A DNA stretch of 64,000 nt from CADCTP01 sp963849885 (GCA_963849885.1 CAWKIV010000013.1:62001-126000); one strand, 5' to 3'. Shown: positions 53,673-63,004, counted from the stretch's first letter. Notes: generated by a model from the sequence alone, not told the origin. Numbers and translations: made by a program.

Positions 53673-53733
53673 GCTGCTCCCCCTCGACCGTGCCGGCGAC
53701 TGGCGCGACACGATACCGCCGCCCGGGTGCGGC

Positions 53734-54273
53734 TCAGTCCGCGAGCCGGTGGAAGACGATCATCCCGCCGAGGGCCGGCCGGTCGAGCCGCTCGTGGTCG
53801 GTCTCCACGTACGGGTCGAGGACCGCGAGCAGCCGCCGGTCCAGCTCGACCGCCTCCTCCGCGGACAGGTGCAGGGTGATCCGGGTGGAGAAGGCGACCG
53901 ACTCCGGCCCGGCCTCGGCCAGCTCCTGCTCGAACGCCTCGAACGGCGACATCTGCACGTCCGGGTCCGCGCCGCCCAGCGGGTTGTCCAGCCACCAGGA
54001 CGTGCCGGTCGACCGGTAGGGCTTCTCCAGCGCGCCGCTGGCCCCGGTCCGCACCTCGCCCGGCTGCAGCAGCCCGGACTCCAGCAGCAGCCGCACGTGG
54101 TAGAAGACCGAGCCCGGCCGGAGGCCGAGCCGGTCGGCCAGCTCCTTGTTGGTCAGCTCCTGCCGGGCGCACAGCCGCAGGATGCGGGCCCGCAGCGGGT
54201 GGGCCAGCGCCTTGGCCTCCAGCGCGGTCGCCTGCCGCCGCGGCCGCGGGTAGCGCGGCGCCTCCTCGGTCAC
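53734..54273 (-). CDS. ArsR-type winged-helix regulator
   Basis: 179 residues. ALEAKALAHPLRARILRLCA then NKELADRLGLRPGSVFYHVR and LLLESGLLQPGEVRTG form a clear ArsR/HTH_20 winged helix. The C-terminal half, rich in acidic residues, probably binds an effector or dimerises. The GTG at 54273 has TACCGT seven bases upstream (leaderless); a GTG 12 codons earlier is possible. The adjacent palindrome and divergent MFS exporter suggest it represses that exporter. Confidence 0.85.
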   Translation of the reverse strand: MTEEAPRYPRPRRQATALEAKALAHPLRARILRLCARQELTNKELADRLGLRPGSVFYHVRLLLESGLLQPGEVRTGASGALEKPYRSTGTSWWLDNPLGGADPDVQMSPFEAFEQELAEAGPESVAFSTRITLHLSAEEAVELDRRLLAVLDPYVETDHERLDRPALGGMIVFHRLAD

Positions 54274-54309
54274 CCCACCCACGGTAGAAGGTCGATCGGG
54301 ATCTGTCAC

Positions 54310-54334
54310 ATCGATTTGTTTTCTTCAAATCGAT
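54310..54334. promoter_or_regulatory. Operator-like dyad between ArsR-type regulator and MFS exporter
   Basis: A perfect 9-bp inverted repeat, ATCGATTTG and CAAATCGAT, with a seven-base spacer (TTTTCTT). It is the most A/T-rich spot in the region and lies 16 bases before the exporter ATG and 36 bases before the regulator start. It fits an ArsR-family dimer site that controls both genes. Confidence 0.7.
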
Positions 54335-54350
54335 CTGCCATCCTCGAACC

Positions 54351-55577
54351 ATGACCGGCATGAGCCTGGGCCCCACCTTCTGGCGGCTCTGGACGTCCTC
54401 GGCGCTGTCCAACCTGGCCGACGGCATCGTCAAGGTGTCGCTGCCGCTGATCGCCCTGCGCTACACCGACTCCCCGACGCTGATCGCCGGGCTGGCCTTC
54501 GTGCTCACGCTCCCGTGGCTGCTCTTCGCGCTGCCGGCCGGGGCGCTGGCCGACCGGCTGGACCGGCGCCGGCTGATGCTCGCGGCCAACACCGTGCGGG
54601 CGGCCGCGCTCGGGCTGCTGGCCGCGGCGCTGGCCGCGGGGGCCGGCTCGCTCTGGGTGCTCTACGCGGTGGCCGCCTGCCTCGGCACCGCCGAGACGCT
54701 GTACGACACCGCGGCCCAGTCGATGCTGCCGCAGGTCGTCCCGCGGGACCGGCTGTCCCGGGCGAACGGGCGGCTGTTCGCGGCCGAGGTCACCGCCAAC
54801 GAGTTCGTCGGCCCGCCGGTGGGCGGCTTCCTCGTGCTCGCCGGCGCGGTGACCGCGGCCGCCACCCCGGCCGGACTGTGGGCGGTGGCGATCGGGACGC
54901 TGCTGCTGGTGCCCGGGCCGTTCCGGGTCGTCCGGACCGAGCGCACCAGCCTGCGCGCGGACGTCGCCGAGGGGCTGCGCTTCCTGTGGCGACACCGGCT
55001 GCTGCGCACGCTCGCCGCCATGGTCGGCACGTTCAACTTCGCCTCCAACGCGGCCTGGGCGGTCCTCGTGCTGTTCGCGGTGGGGCCCGGGTCGGCGGTC
55101 GGGCTGTCCGAGCCGGGGTTCGGCGCGCTGCTGGCCACCGCCGCGGCCGGCATGCTCGCCGGCTCGCTGGTCGCCGAGCGGGTGGAGCGATGGCTGGGCC
55201 GCGGCCGGGCGCTGCTCGTGGCGACCGTCGGCTGCGCGCTGCTGGTCGCCGGCCCGGCGCTGACCAGCAACCCCGTGCTGATCGGCGCCGCCTTCTTCGT
55301 CTCCGGCACCTGCTCCGGCGTGTGGAACGTGATCACCGTGTCGCTGCGCCAGCGGGTCACCCCGGACCGGCTGCTCGGCCGGCTCAACAGCGGCTACCGG
55401 CTGGTCGCCTGGGGCAGCCGGCCGTTCGGCGCGCTGGCCGGCGGGCTGCTGGCCCAGGCCTTCGGGCTGCGGGCGGTCTTCGTGGTGATGACCGTGCTGA
55501 CGCTCAGCATGGTCCCGGTCGTGCTCCGGATCACCGACGAGCGCATGGCCGCGGCCGAGCAGGCGGTCACCGCCTGA
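54351..55577 (+). CDS. MFS transporter, MdfA/Tet-like efflux family
   Basis: 408 residues with about 12 helices. N-terminal FWRLWTSSALSNLADGIVKV, the loop 2-3 motif GALADRLDRRRLMLAAN and a helix 4-5 stretch VPRDRLSRANGRLFAAEVTA place it with actinobacterial drug-type MFS exporters (PF07690/DHA3-like). C-terminal FGLRAVFVVMTVLTLSMVP. Probably controlled by the divergent ArsR-type regulator through the operator dyad. Substrate unknown. Confidence 0.88.
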   Translation: MTGMSLGPTFWRLWTSSALSNLADGIVKVSLPLIALRYTDSPTLIAGLAFVLTLPWLLFALPAGALADRLDRRRLMLAANTVRAAALGLLAAALAAGAGSLWVLYAVAACLGTAETLYDTAAQSMLPQVVPRDRLSRANGRLFAAEVTANEFVGPPVGGFLVLAGAVTAAATPAGLWAVAIGTLLLVPGPFRVVRTERTSLRADVAEGLRFLWRHRLLRTLAAMVGTFNFASNAAWAVLVLFAVGPGSAVGLSEPGFGALLATAAAGMLAGSLVAERVERWLGRGRALLVATVGCALLVAGPALTSNPVLIGAAFFVSGTCSGVWNVITVSLRQRVTPDRLLGRLNSGYRLVAWGSRPFGALAGGLLAQAFGLRAVFVVMTVLTLSMVPVVLRITDERMAAAEQAVTA

Positions 55578-55716
55578 GGCGAGACCCGCCGGCGGGAGGG
55601 AGAAGTTCGGCGGTTCGATGGACCAACTTTGTCGTGACTGGGGATCCTGTACGGGTGTCCCGGGACGGGGAGCCGACACGGTGGCGGCAGGTCGGGACGC
55701 ACGAGGGGAGTCCTGG

Positions 55717-57310
55717 ATGCCCGCCACGACGAGAAGCACGTCGTCCAGCCGCCTGGTCCTGATCGCCATGGTGCTCGCGGTCTCGATGTCGTTCATCGAC
55801 CAGACCATCGTCGCGATCGCCTCACCCGAGCTGCAGCGCGACCTGGCCCTGACCGCCAATCAGGGGCAGTGGGTGATCAACGCCTACCTCGTGGCGCTGG
55901 CCGCGACGTTCGCGCTGGGCGGCCGGCTGGCCGACGTGTGGGGGCCGGCGCCGGATGGTCCAGGTCGGCGTCGTCGGCTTCGCGGTCACCTCGGCACTGT
56001 GCGGGGCCACACCCACCGGCGAGTGGGCCGAGACCTGGCTGATCACCGCGCGGGCCGCCCAGGGCGTCTTCGCCGCGCTGCTGATGCCGGCCGCCATCGC
56101 GATCGTGTACGGGTCCACCTCGCCGGAGCGCCGGGGCCGCTCGATGGCGATGTTCTTCGGGGTCACCGGCGCCTTCACCGCGCTCGGCCCGGTGCTGGGC
56201 GGATACCTGCTGGAGTGGTCCTGGCGGTCGATCTTCTGGATCAACCTCCCGGTCGCGGTGGCCGCGCTGATGGCGATCCGGCTGGCCCGGATCGACGACG
56301 ACCGCCGGGACGAGCAGATCGACTGGCGGGGGGCCGGGATCATCGCGGCCGGCATGGCCGCGAGCGTGATCGGCTTCTCGCAAGCCTCGGTCTGGGGCTG
56401 GGACAGCGTCGCGACCTGGGCCTGCCTGGCCCTCGGGGCGGCGTTGCTGGTGCTCTTCGTCACCGTCGAGCGCCGGACCCCGGTGCCGCTGGTCCGGCTG
56501 GACATCTTCCGGCTGCCCGGCTTCCGGGTCGACTCGGCGGTCCTCTTCCTGGCCATGATCGCGTTCGTCCCGGTCTCCTACTTCCTCAGCCTGTACGCCA
56601 GCGTCTCGCTCGGCCTCTCCGGCACCGGGGCCAGCACGCTGCTGCTGCAGTTCTTCCTCGGCTTCCTGGTCGCCGCGCAGGTCGGCGGCCGCATCTTCGA
56701 CTCGCGCGGCGCCCGGCCGACGATCCTGCTCGGCTGCGCGCTCGGGGCGGCCGGGTTCCTCTGGTGGGCCAGCAAGATCACCACGCTGACCACGCACGAC
56801 CAGTCGCACCCGCTGATCCTGGCCGGCGCCGGCATCGGGCTGCTGCTCGGCCCGTCCAGCGCCGACGCGATCAGCCGGGCCCGGGATGCCTCGTACGGGG
56901 AGGTCACCGGGATCAACCAGACCGTGCGCAACTACGGCTCGGCGCTCGGGTTCGCGGTGCTCGGCACGATCCTCACGCACGCCTTCACCGGCCGGTTCAC
57001 CACGTCGCTGGTCGACCTCGGCGTGCCCCGCGCCACCGCCGAGGAGATCGCCCAGCGGTCCGGCGGCGGGTCCGGGTCGACCGACGCGAGCTCGGTCCCG
57101 GCGCCGCTGCGGGCCGCGATCGACCAGGCGGTCGCGCACGACTTCGCGGAGGGGATGCGGTCCGTGCTGATCGCCATGGCGGTGGCGCTCGCCCTCGCCT
57201 TCCTGGTCGCCCTGCGCCACCCCGGCGACCGCCCCGCCCAGGCCGACTTGGCCACCGCCGACGCCACCCCCGCCGCCCCGCCCGGCGAGGCCCCGGAAGT
57301 CACCCGGTAG
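55717..57310 (+). CDS. EmrB/QacA-type MFS transporter, apparent +1 frameshift
   Basis: 14-helix drug/proton antiporter type. The N-terminal helices (AMVLAVSMSFIDQTIVAIAS, GQWVINAYLVALAATFALGG then RLADVWG) are in one frame. The rest, from MVQVGVVGFAVTSALCG on, is in another. The 1594-base span has one extra base. Removing one G from the run at 55940-55944 gives the expected ADVWGRRRMVQVG. The remaining sequence is normal (GSTSPERRGRSMAMFFG, GPVLGGYLLEWSWRSIFWIN, TGINQTVRNYGSALGFAVLG). The ATG has GGGGAG upstream. Sequencing error or real loss. Confidence 0.8.
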
Positions 57311-57334
57311 ACACCGCCGCCCCGCCGGGGGCGG

Positions 57335-57790
57335 TCAGGGGAGCTCGATGGTTTGGGCGCGGGCGAGCTCGGTGAGGGCGGCGTCGAGGTGAGCGGCGGG
57401 TGGGGCGCCGGCGGTGAGGTGGGCGAGGAGGAGCAGCGCGTGCCGGGCGACCGCGGGCGGCGGCACCGCGGGCGGCTCCTCGGCGGTCAGGCCGAGCGCG
57501 CCGGTCAGCACCACCACGAGCACCGCGGGGTCGGGGTCCGCCCATGCCGCCGCGCGGGCGCAGTCGGTCAGCACCGCCCGGACGTCCTCGCCGTCCAGCC
57601 CGTCCGGGTGCTTCTCCTCCAGCAGCGAGCGGACCGTGCCGCCGAGCACCTCGGCGACCAGCGGCGGGTCCAGCCCGGCCAGCCGGCCGACCGCGTCGTC
57701 GAAGGACACGGTGTCGGCCCGGCCGGCCGCGGCGACCCCGTCCCGCACGGCCGCCGTCAGGGCGCGCACCGGCGCGGGCAGGGAAGGCAC
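57335..57790 (-). CDS. Hypothetical alpha-helical protein
   Basis: 151 residues, mostly helix (LTAAVRDGVAAAGRADTVSF, AWADPDPAVLVVVLTGALGL, ARHALLLLAHLTAGAP). No signal peptide and no known motif. The GTG has TAGGTT six bases upstream, supporting this as a real start. Its 3' end lies 24 bases from the 3' end of the EmrB-like gene (convergent). Function unknown. Confidence 0.6.
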   Translation of the reverse strand: MPSLPAPVRALTAAVRDGVAAAGRADTVSFDDAVGRLAGLDPPLVAEVLGGTVRSLLEEKHPDGLDGEDVRAVLTDCARAAAWADPDPAVLVVVLTGALGLTAEEPPAVPPPAVARHALLLLAHLTAGAPPAAHLDAALTELARAQTIELP

Positions 57791-57812
57791 CCGCCGAACC
57801 TACCGGCGGCGG

Positions 57813-58175
57813 TCAGAGGGTGTGGGTGAGGTTGATGGCGTTGCCGTCGGGGTCCTGCACATGCGCGACCCGCTGCCCCCACGGCATGTCGTTGGGCGGT
57901 CCGCCGACCGTGCCGCCGAGCTCGGTCACCCGGTCGCGCAGGGTGTCGACGTCGTCGACCTCGAAGCTGAGCGCCATGCGCTGCGGCGTGCCGGCCGGCG
58001 CGGCGTCGGCGTCCACCACCAGGCCGAGGTCGGAGTCGCCGACCCGCAGCCCGATGTAGAAGGCCGGGCCGTCCTCCGGTGTCCGCCACATCTCGGTGCC
58101 GCCGAACAGCTCGGTGTAGAAGCGCAGCAACCGATCGAGGTCGGTCGTCACGACGATGGGCTGGATGGTGGACAC
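57813..58175 (-). CDS. VOC (glyoxalase-fold) protein
   Basis: 120 residues, one VOC module pair: TTDLDRLLRFYTELFGGTEM, AFYIGLRVGDSDLGLVVDAD, RMALSFEVDDVDTLRDRVTE, and the C-terminal RVAHVQDPDGNAINLTHTL. Potential metal ligands (His, Glu) are not all in place, so the reaction is unknown. The start has AGGAGG six bases upstream. The 169-base stretch between this and ychF shows no gene. Confidence 0.82.
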   Translation of the reverse strand: MSTIQPIVVTTDLDRLLRFYTELFGGTEMWRTPEDGPAFYIGLRVGDSDLGLVVDADAAPAGTPQRMALSFEVDDVDTLRDRVTELGGTVGGPPNDMPWGQRVAHVQDPDGNAINLTHTL

Positions 58176-58344
58176 GGGGCCTCCTGGATGTCGGGGACTT
58201 TCTCCTTGGACACCGCCCGGCCCGCCGATTCATCGCCGACCGGCTGCGGCCCTGCCGGACACTGTCCGGCGCCGACGTCCTGCCGCCGACCGCGATCCAG
58301 CACCGGACGCGGGACCTGCTGGCTCCCGTCCTGTCCGGCCGGCG

Positions 58345-59418
58345 TCAGACGTTGAAGCGGAACTCGACGACGTCGCCGTCGCGCATCACGTAGTCCTTGC
58401 CCTCGATCCGGACCTTGCCGGCGGCGCGGGCGGCGACCATCGAGCCGGCGGCCATGAGGTCGTCGTACGAGACCACCTCGGCCTTGATGAAGCCGCGCTG
58501 GAAGTCGGTGTGGATCACCCCGGCCGCCTCCGGCGCGGTGGCGCCGACCGGGATGGTCCAGGCGCGGGCCTCCTTCGGCCCGGCGGTGAGGTAGGTCTGC
58601 AGGCCGAGCGTGCGGAAGCCGACCCGGACCAGCTGGTCGAGGCCGGGCTCGTCCTGGCCGATGGAGGCGAGCAGCTCGGCGGCGTCCGCGGTCGGCAGGT
58701 CGATCAGCTCCGACTCCACCTTGGCGTCGAGGAAGACCGCCTCGGCCGGGGCGACCACCGCGCGCAGCGCGTCCAACCCCGCCGGGTCGGCCAGCGAGGC
58801 CTCGTCCACGTTGAAGACGTACAGGAACGGCTTGGTGGTCAGCAGGGACAGCTCGCGCAGCGGGACCAGGTCGAGGCCGGCGCCGGACAGCGTCCGGCCG
58901 CTGTCCAGGATCTCCCGCGCCTCCCGGACCGCGGCCAGCACCGGGGCCCGGTCCTTGGCCAGCCGGGCCTCCTTCTCCAGCCGCGGCAGCGCCTTGTCCA
59001 CGGTCTGCAGGTCGGCCAGCACCAGCTCGGTGTTGACCGTCTCGATGTCGTCCTTCGGCGAGACCTGGCCCTCGACGTGCACCACGTCCGGGTCGTCGAA
59101 GGCGCGGATCACCTGGCAGACCGCGCTGGCCTCGCGGATGTTGGCGAGGAACTTGTTGCCCAGCCCCTGGCCCTCGCTGGCCCCGCGGACCAGCCCGGCG
59201 ATGTCCACGAAGGACACCGTCGCCGGCACCACCTTGGCGCTGTCGAAGAGCTTCGCCAGCTCGTCCAGCCGGGGGTCCGGCACGCCGACGACCCCGACGT
59301 TGGGCTCGATGGTGGCGAACGGGTAATTCGCCGCGAGCACCGAATTCTTCGTCAGCGCGTTGAACAGCGTCGACTTGCCCACGTTGGGCAGGCCGACGAT
59401 GCCGATGGTGAGGGCCAC
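58345..59418 (-). CDS. ychF: Redox-regulated ATPase YchF
   Basis: 357-residue Obg-family P-loop NTPase that prefers ATP; it binds ribosomes and affects oxidative-stress tolerance. G1 GIVGLPNVGKSTLFNALT, G3 VSFVDIAGLVRGASEGQGLG and the non-canonical G4 FNVDEASL (Asn-Val-Asp-Glu) typical of YchF; a coiled-coil insert and the C-terminal TGS domain (RAWTIPVGATAPEAAGVIHT). The GTG at 59418 has TAGACT eight bases before it (leaderless). Confidence 0.95.
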   Translation of the reverse strand: MALTIGIVGLPNVGKSTLFNALTKNSVLAANYPFATIEPNVGVVGVPDPRLDELAKLFDSAKVVPATVSFVDIAGLVRGASEGQGLGNKFLANIREASAVCQVIRAFDDPDVVHVEGQVSPKDDIETVNTELVLADLQTVDKALPRLEKEARLAKDRAPVLAAVREAREILDSGRTLSGAGLDLVPLRELSLLTTKPFLYVFNVDEASLADPAGLDALRAVVAPAEAVFLDAKVESELIDLPTADAAELLASIGQDEPGLDQLVRVGFRTLGLQTYLTAGPKEARAWTIPVGATAPEAAGVIHTDFQRGFIKAEVVSYDDLMAAGSMVAARAAGKVRIEGKDYVMRDGDVVEFRFNV

Positions 59419-59547
59419 GACGCCTGAGTCTACGGATGGACAGGGTGCCGGCCCGAAGTGTGGGGTGCGCGGCCATGGGCCGGCGGGGTGTCCGAATTCA
59501 CACTGGCGTAACGAACCCCCGGGGGGCCAGCACGTCAGGAGGCCACC

Positions 59548-60726
59548 GTGCGCCTGTCCCGCATCCCTGCCGCCGCCGCGGCCGCCGTCCTCACCGCCGC
59601 CGGGCTGCTCGCCGTCGCCCAGGCCCCGCCGGCCGCCGCGGCCGGCTTCGCCGCGGTGACCGGCTTCGGCTCCAATCCCGGCAACCTCGCGATGTACGAG
59701 TACGTCCCGCCGCAGCCGGCGGCCAGCCCCGCGGTCGTGGTCGCCATGCACGGCTGCACCCAGACCGCGACCGCGTACTACCAGAACTCCGGCTGGCCCA
59801 AGTACGCCGACCGGCTCGGCTTCGTCGTCGTCTTCCCCGAGCAGAGGACCGGCAACAACTCCAACCGGTGCTTCAACTGGTTCCAGCCCGGCGACGCCAC
59901 CCGCGGGCAGGGCGAGGCCCTGTCGGTCCGGCAGATGGTGGCCAGCGCGGTGTCCCGGCACGGGGCCGGGCAGGTGTTCGTGACCGGGCTGTCCGCCGGC
60001 GGGGCGATGACCGCGGTGATGCTGGCGCAGTACCCGGAGGTGTTCGCCGGCGGGTCGGTGGTGGCCGGGCTGCCGGCCGGCTGCGCGACCGACGTGGCCT
60101 CGGCCTTCACCTGCATGAACCCGGGCGTGGACCGCACCCCGGCGCAGTGGGCGCAGGCGGTCCAGCCGGGCGGCCGGCCGCGGGTGGCGATCTGGCACGG
60201 CACCGCGGACAGCACCGTGGCCCCGCGCAACGCCGACGAGCTGCGCGACCAGTGGACGGCCGTGCACGGCATCTCCCCCACCCCGACCTCGACCGGGTCG
60301 CTGCCCGGCCCGACCAGCCGGGAGACGTACGGCAGCGGGCAGGTCGAGGTCTACCGGGTGCAGGGCATGGGGCACGGCACCCCGGTCGACCCGGGCGGCG
60401 CGGACAACCAGTGCGGCGCCACCGCCGCGTACTTCCTCGACTTCGTCTGCTCGACGTACTACACGGCCGTCTTCTGGGGGCTGACCGCCGGCGGGCCGGG
60501 GCCGTCCCCGACCGCGAGCCCGACCAGCACCCCGCCGCCGGGCGCCACCTGCCACGAGGGCAGCAACTACCAGCACGTGCAGGCCGGCCGGGCGACCCAG
60601 CGCCTCGGGTACGTCTACGCGGTCGGGTCCGGGCAGGCGATGGGTCTCTACAACACCTGGGTCCGGCACACCCTGCGGCAGTCGCCGCCCGGCTACTACA
60701 CGGTCGCCGACGCCGGCTGCCCCTGA
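59548..60726 (+). CDS. Secreted PHB-depolymerase-type esterase
   Basis: 392 residues. A signal peptide (AAAAAAVLTAAGLLAVAQAP) is followed by an Esterase_phb alpha/beta hydrolase domain (about 40-315): VVVAMHGCTQTATAYYQNSG, nucleophile Ser in FVTGLSAGGAMTAVM, Asp region HGTADSTVAPRNADELRDQW and catalytic His in MGHGTPVDPGG. A Pro/Thr/Ser linker leads to a C-terminal domain of about 60 residues (CHEGSNYQHVQAGRATQRLG). Likely cleaves short-chain polyhydroxyalkanoate or other polyesters outside the cell. The GTG has AGGAGG six bases upstream. Confidence 0.9.
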   Translation: MRLSRIPAAAAAAVLTAAGLLAVAQAPPAAAAGFAAVTGFGSNPGNLAMYEYVPPQPAASPAVVVAMHGCTQTATAYYQNSGWPKYADRLGFVVVFPEQRTGNNSNRCFNWFQPGDATRGQGEALSVRQMVASAVSRHGAGQVFVTGLSAGGAMTAVMLAQYPEVFAGGSVVAGLPAGCATDVASAFTCMNPGVDRTPAQWAQAVQPGGRPRVAIWHGTADSTVAPRNADELRDQWTAVHGISPTPTSTGSLPGPTSRETYGSGQVEVYRVQGMGHGTPVDPGGADNQCGATAAYFLDFVCSTYYTAVFWGLTAGGPGPSPTASPTSTPPPGATCHEGSNYQHVQAGRATQRLGYVYAVGSGQAMGLYNTWVRHTLRQSPPGYYTVADAGCP

Positions 60727-60740
60727 CCCCACGCCTCCCC

Positions 60741-60875
60741 GACGGCGCGGCTCCCCGAGTGACGGCGCGGCTCCCCGAGTGACGGCGCGGCTCCCCCGAG
60801 TGACGGCGCGCCCGGCGTCACTCGGGGCCGGGCCGAGCGTCACTCGGGGGCCGCGAGCGTCACTCGGGCGGCGCG
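60741..60875. repeat. Direct and inverted GAGTGACG repeats after the esterase gene
   Basis: Three direct copies of the 20-bp unit GACGGCGCGGCTCCCCGAGT (60741-60801) are followed by three copies with the core inverted (GCGTCACTCGGG, from 60815). Together they make a strong hairpin with at least 12 bp of CCCCGAGTGACG pairing with CGTCACTCGGGG. It is related to the repeat at 8921-9100 and may serve as a terminator. Confidence 0.8.
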
Positions 60876-60961
60876 CGGCGGGGCTCGGGGGCGGCGGACC
60901 GGGGGCCGACGCGCCGGGGCGCCTGCCCGGATCGGGCCGGCCGCGGTGTGACCATGCCCCG

Positions 60962-62359
60962 GTGGACGTCACCACGCTGCTGCTCGCTGTGCTGACCGCT
61001 GTGGCCGGGCTGACGGTCGGGCTCGTGCTGGGCCGCAGCGGCGGCGTGCGGGCGGCGGCGGAGCGGGACGCGCTGCGGGCCGAGCGGGACGGCCTGCGGG
61101 CCGACCGCGCCGCCGCCGACGAGCGGGCCCGCCGGGCCGAGGCCGAGGCGGCCGCCGTCGCCGCCGCGCTGGACGCCGAGCGGGCCGGCGAGGCCCGGCT
61201 GCGGGAGGCCTTCCAGGCGCTGTCCGCGGACGCGCTGGCCCGCAACAACGAGGCGTTCGTGCAGCTGGCCGAGGCCCGGCTGCGGGAGGCGCAGACCGCG
61301 GCCGGCGGCGACCTGGCCCGCCGGCAGCAGGCGATCGAGAGCCTGGTCGCGCCGCTGCGGGAGACGCTCGGCAAGGTCGAGACGCAGATCCGGGAGGTCG
61401 AGCGCGGCCGCGAGGGGGCGTACGCGTCGCTGCTCCAGCAGGTGGCGACCATGCGGCAGACCTCCGAGCAGCTGCGCACGGAGACCGCGCAGCTGGTGTC
61501 CGCGCTGCGGGCGCCGCAGGTGCGCGGCCGGTGGGGCGAGATGCAGCTGCGCCGGGTGGTCGAGTCGGCCGGCATGGTCGAGCACTGCGACTTCACCGAG
61601 CAGGTCACCTCGACCACCGAGGACGGGGTCGCCCGGCCCGACCTGGTGGTGCACCTGGCCGGCGGCAAGCAGGTGGTGGTGGACGCGAAGGTCGCGTTCA
61701 GCGGCTTCCTGGAGGCGTCCGAGGCGCGGGACGAGGCGACCCGGCAGGCCCGGCTCAAGGCGCACGCCCGGCACCTGCGCACGCACGTCGACTCGCTCGC
61801 CGCGAAGGCGTACTGGGAGCGCTTCGAGCCGACGCCGGAGTTCGTCGTCTGCTTCGTGCCGGCGGACGTCTTCCTGGACGCGGCGCTGCAGCAGGAGCCG
61901 GGGCTGCTCGAGCACGCCTTCGCGCGCAACGTGGTCATCGCGACCCCGTCCACGCTGGTGGCGATGCTGCGGACGGTCGGCTACGCGTGGCGGCAGGAGG
62001 CGCTGGCCCGCAACGCGCGGGAGGTGCACGAGCTGGCCCGCGACTTCTACACCCGGCTGGCCACGATGGGCTCGCACGTGGACGCGGTCGGCACCGCGCT
62101 CAACTCCGCGGTGGCCAAGTACAACCGGGCGGTCAGCTCGCTGGAGAGCCGGGTGCTGGTCAGCGCCCGCCGGCTCAAGGAGCTGCGGGTCACCGACGCG
62201 GACCTGCCCACCCCGCGGCAGGTGGAGTCGGCCGCACGCTCGGTGGAGAAGGAGGTGCTGGTCTCCGGCGACACGATCGTGCCGCTGACCAGCGGGCGGG
62301 CGCGGACCACGCCGGGCCAGGGCGACCTGCTCGGCGGCCGGGAGGCCTCGGGCCGCTGA
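60962..62359 (+). CDS. rmuC: DNA recombination protein RmuC
   Basis: 465 residues. N-terminal membrane segment (LLLAVLTAVAGLTVGLVLGR), long coiled coil (Arg/Ala/Glu-rich to about 130), then the RmuC core: LREAFQALSADALARNNEAF, RGRWGEMQLRRVVESAGMVE, KAYWERFEPTPEFVVCFVPA, and IATPSTLVAMLRTVGYAWRQ. RmuC limits recombination at inverted repeats and resembles a nuclease. GTG 60962 fits the family start; upstream sequence is the repeat region. Confidence 0.93.
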   Translation: MDVTTLLLAVLTAVAGLTVGLVLGRSGGVRAAAERDALRAERDGLRADRAAADERARRAEAEAAAVAAALDAERAGEARLREAFQALSADALARNNEAFVQLAEARLREAQTAAGGDLARRQQAIESLVAPLRETLGKVETQIREVERGREGAYASLLQQVATMRQTSEQLRTETAQLVSALRAPQVRGRWGEMQLRRVVESAGMVEHCDFTEQVTSTTEDGVARPDLVVHLAGGKQVVVDAKVAFSGFLEASEARDEATRQARLKAHARHLRTHVDSLAAKAYWERFEPTPEFVVCFVPADVFLDAALQQEPGLLEHAFARNVVIATPSTLVAMLRTVGYAWRQEALARNAREVHELARDFYTRLATMGSHVDAVGTALNSAVAKYNRAVSSLESRVLVSARRLKELRVTDADLPTPRQVESAARSVEKEVLVSGDTIVPLTSGRARTTPGQGDLLGGREASGR

Positions 62360-62517
62360 CGGCGCGTCGGCGTCTCGCGCAGTGACCGCGCCGCCAGCGC
62401 GGTCGTGGACGCCGTAGCATATGGCGCCCGGCAACATCGCGGTCGGGCCGCGCGTCCTCCGTACGGGAGTACGGTGCGCGCGTGCCGCGCGAACACCACC
62501 CCCGAGGGGAGCGGGAC

Positions 62518-62946
62518 GTGTACGTCGGGCAGATGAGGGAGCAGCAGGCGCCGGCCGGCTACGGCGAGCCGGGCCCGGCCGGCCGGACCGGGCCGACGTT
62601 GACCGGGGCCGGGGCGGTGCTGGTGATGGCCGGCATCGCCGGGCTGGCCGGGGTGATCGACGTGGTCGCCGGCGACGCGCTGCGGCTGGTCTTCTCCGCC
62701 GGGCTGGTGCTCGGCGCGGTGGTCGCCGCGCTGCTGGTGTCCCGCCGCGACCTGCTCACCGTGGTCTTCGCCCCGCCGCTGGTCTACCTGGCCGCGTCGC
62801 TGGTGGCGGTGCTGCTCGGCCGCGGTGAGGGCGGCGGCGACATCGTCGACGTGGCCACCAGCTGGCTGGTCTACGGCTTCCCGGCGATCGCGACCGCCAC
62901 CGCGGCGGCCGGGTTGATCGCCGCGGTCCGCTCCCGCCGCGGCTGA
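62518..62946 (+). CDS. DUF6542-like small membrane protein
   Basis: 142 residues. Hydrophilic N-terminus and four hydrophobic segments (GAVLVMAGIAGLAGVIDVVA, RLVFSAGLVLGAVVAALLV, LVYLAASLVAVLLG, WLVYGFPAIATATAAAGLIA). The layout matches the DUF6542 family often found near ychF in actinomycetes. Start: GTG 62518 has GGGGAG six bases upstream; an in-frame GTG at 62482 with TACGGT six bases before it is a leaderless alternative. Function unknown. Confidence 0.75.
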   Translation: MYVGQMREQQAPAGYGEPGPAGRTGPTLTGAGAVLVMAGIAGLAGVIDVVAGDALRLVFSAGLVLGAVVAALLVSRRDLLTVVFAPPLVYLAASLVAVLLGRGEGGGDIVDVATSWLVYGFPAIATATAAAGLIAAVRSRRG

Positions 62947-62954
62947 CCCAGGTT

Positions 62955-62979
62955 CACTGGTTTGACCACTTGACCAGTG
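62955..62979 (+). promoter_or_regulatory. GntR/FadR-type operator upstream of the regulator gene
   Basis: TGGTTTGACCA (62958-62968) exactly fits the FadR-subfamily consensus TNGTNNNACNA. It is enclosed in a wider dyad, CACTGGT and ACCAGTG with an 11-base centre (62955-62979), and TTGACCA occurs twice in direct repeat. It lies about 26 bases before the GTG of the GntR gene, suggesting autoregulation. Confidence 0.65.
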
Positions 62980-63004
62980 GGCCGGCGCGGGAGAAGCTGC
63001 GCGG

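Noticed and set aside
55717..57310. Programmed ribosomal frameshift in the EmrB-type exporter
   Set aside because: No slippery heptamer with downstream structure is evident, and three other genes show the same one-base defect, which favours sequencing error.
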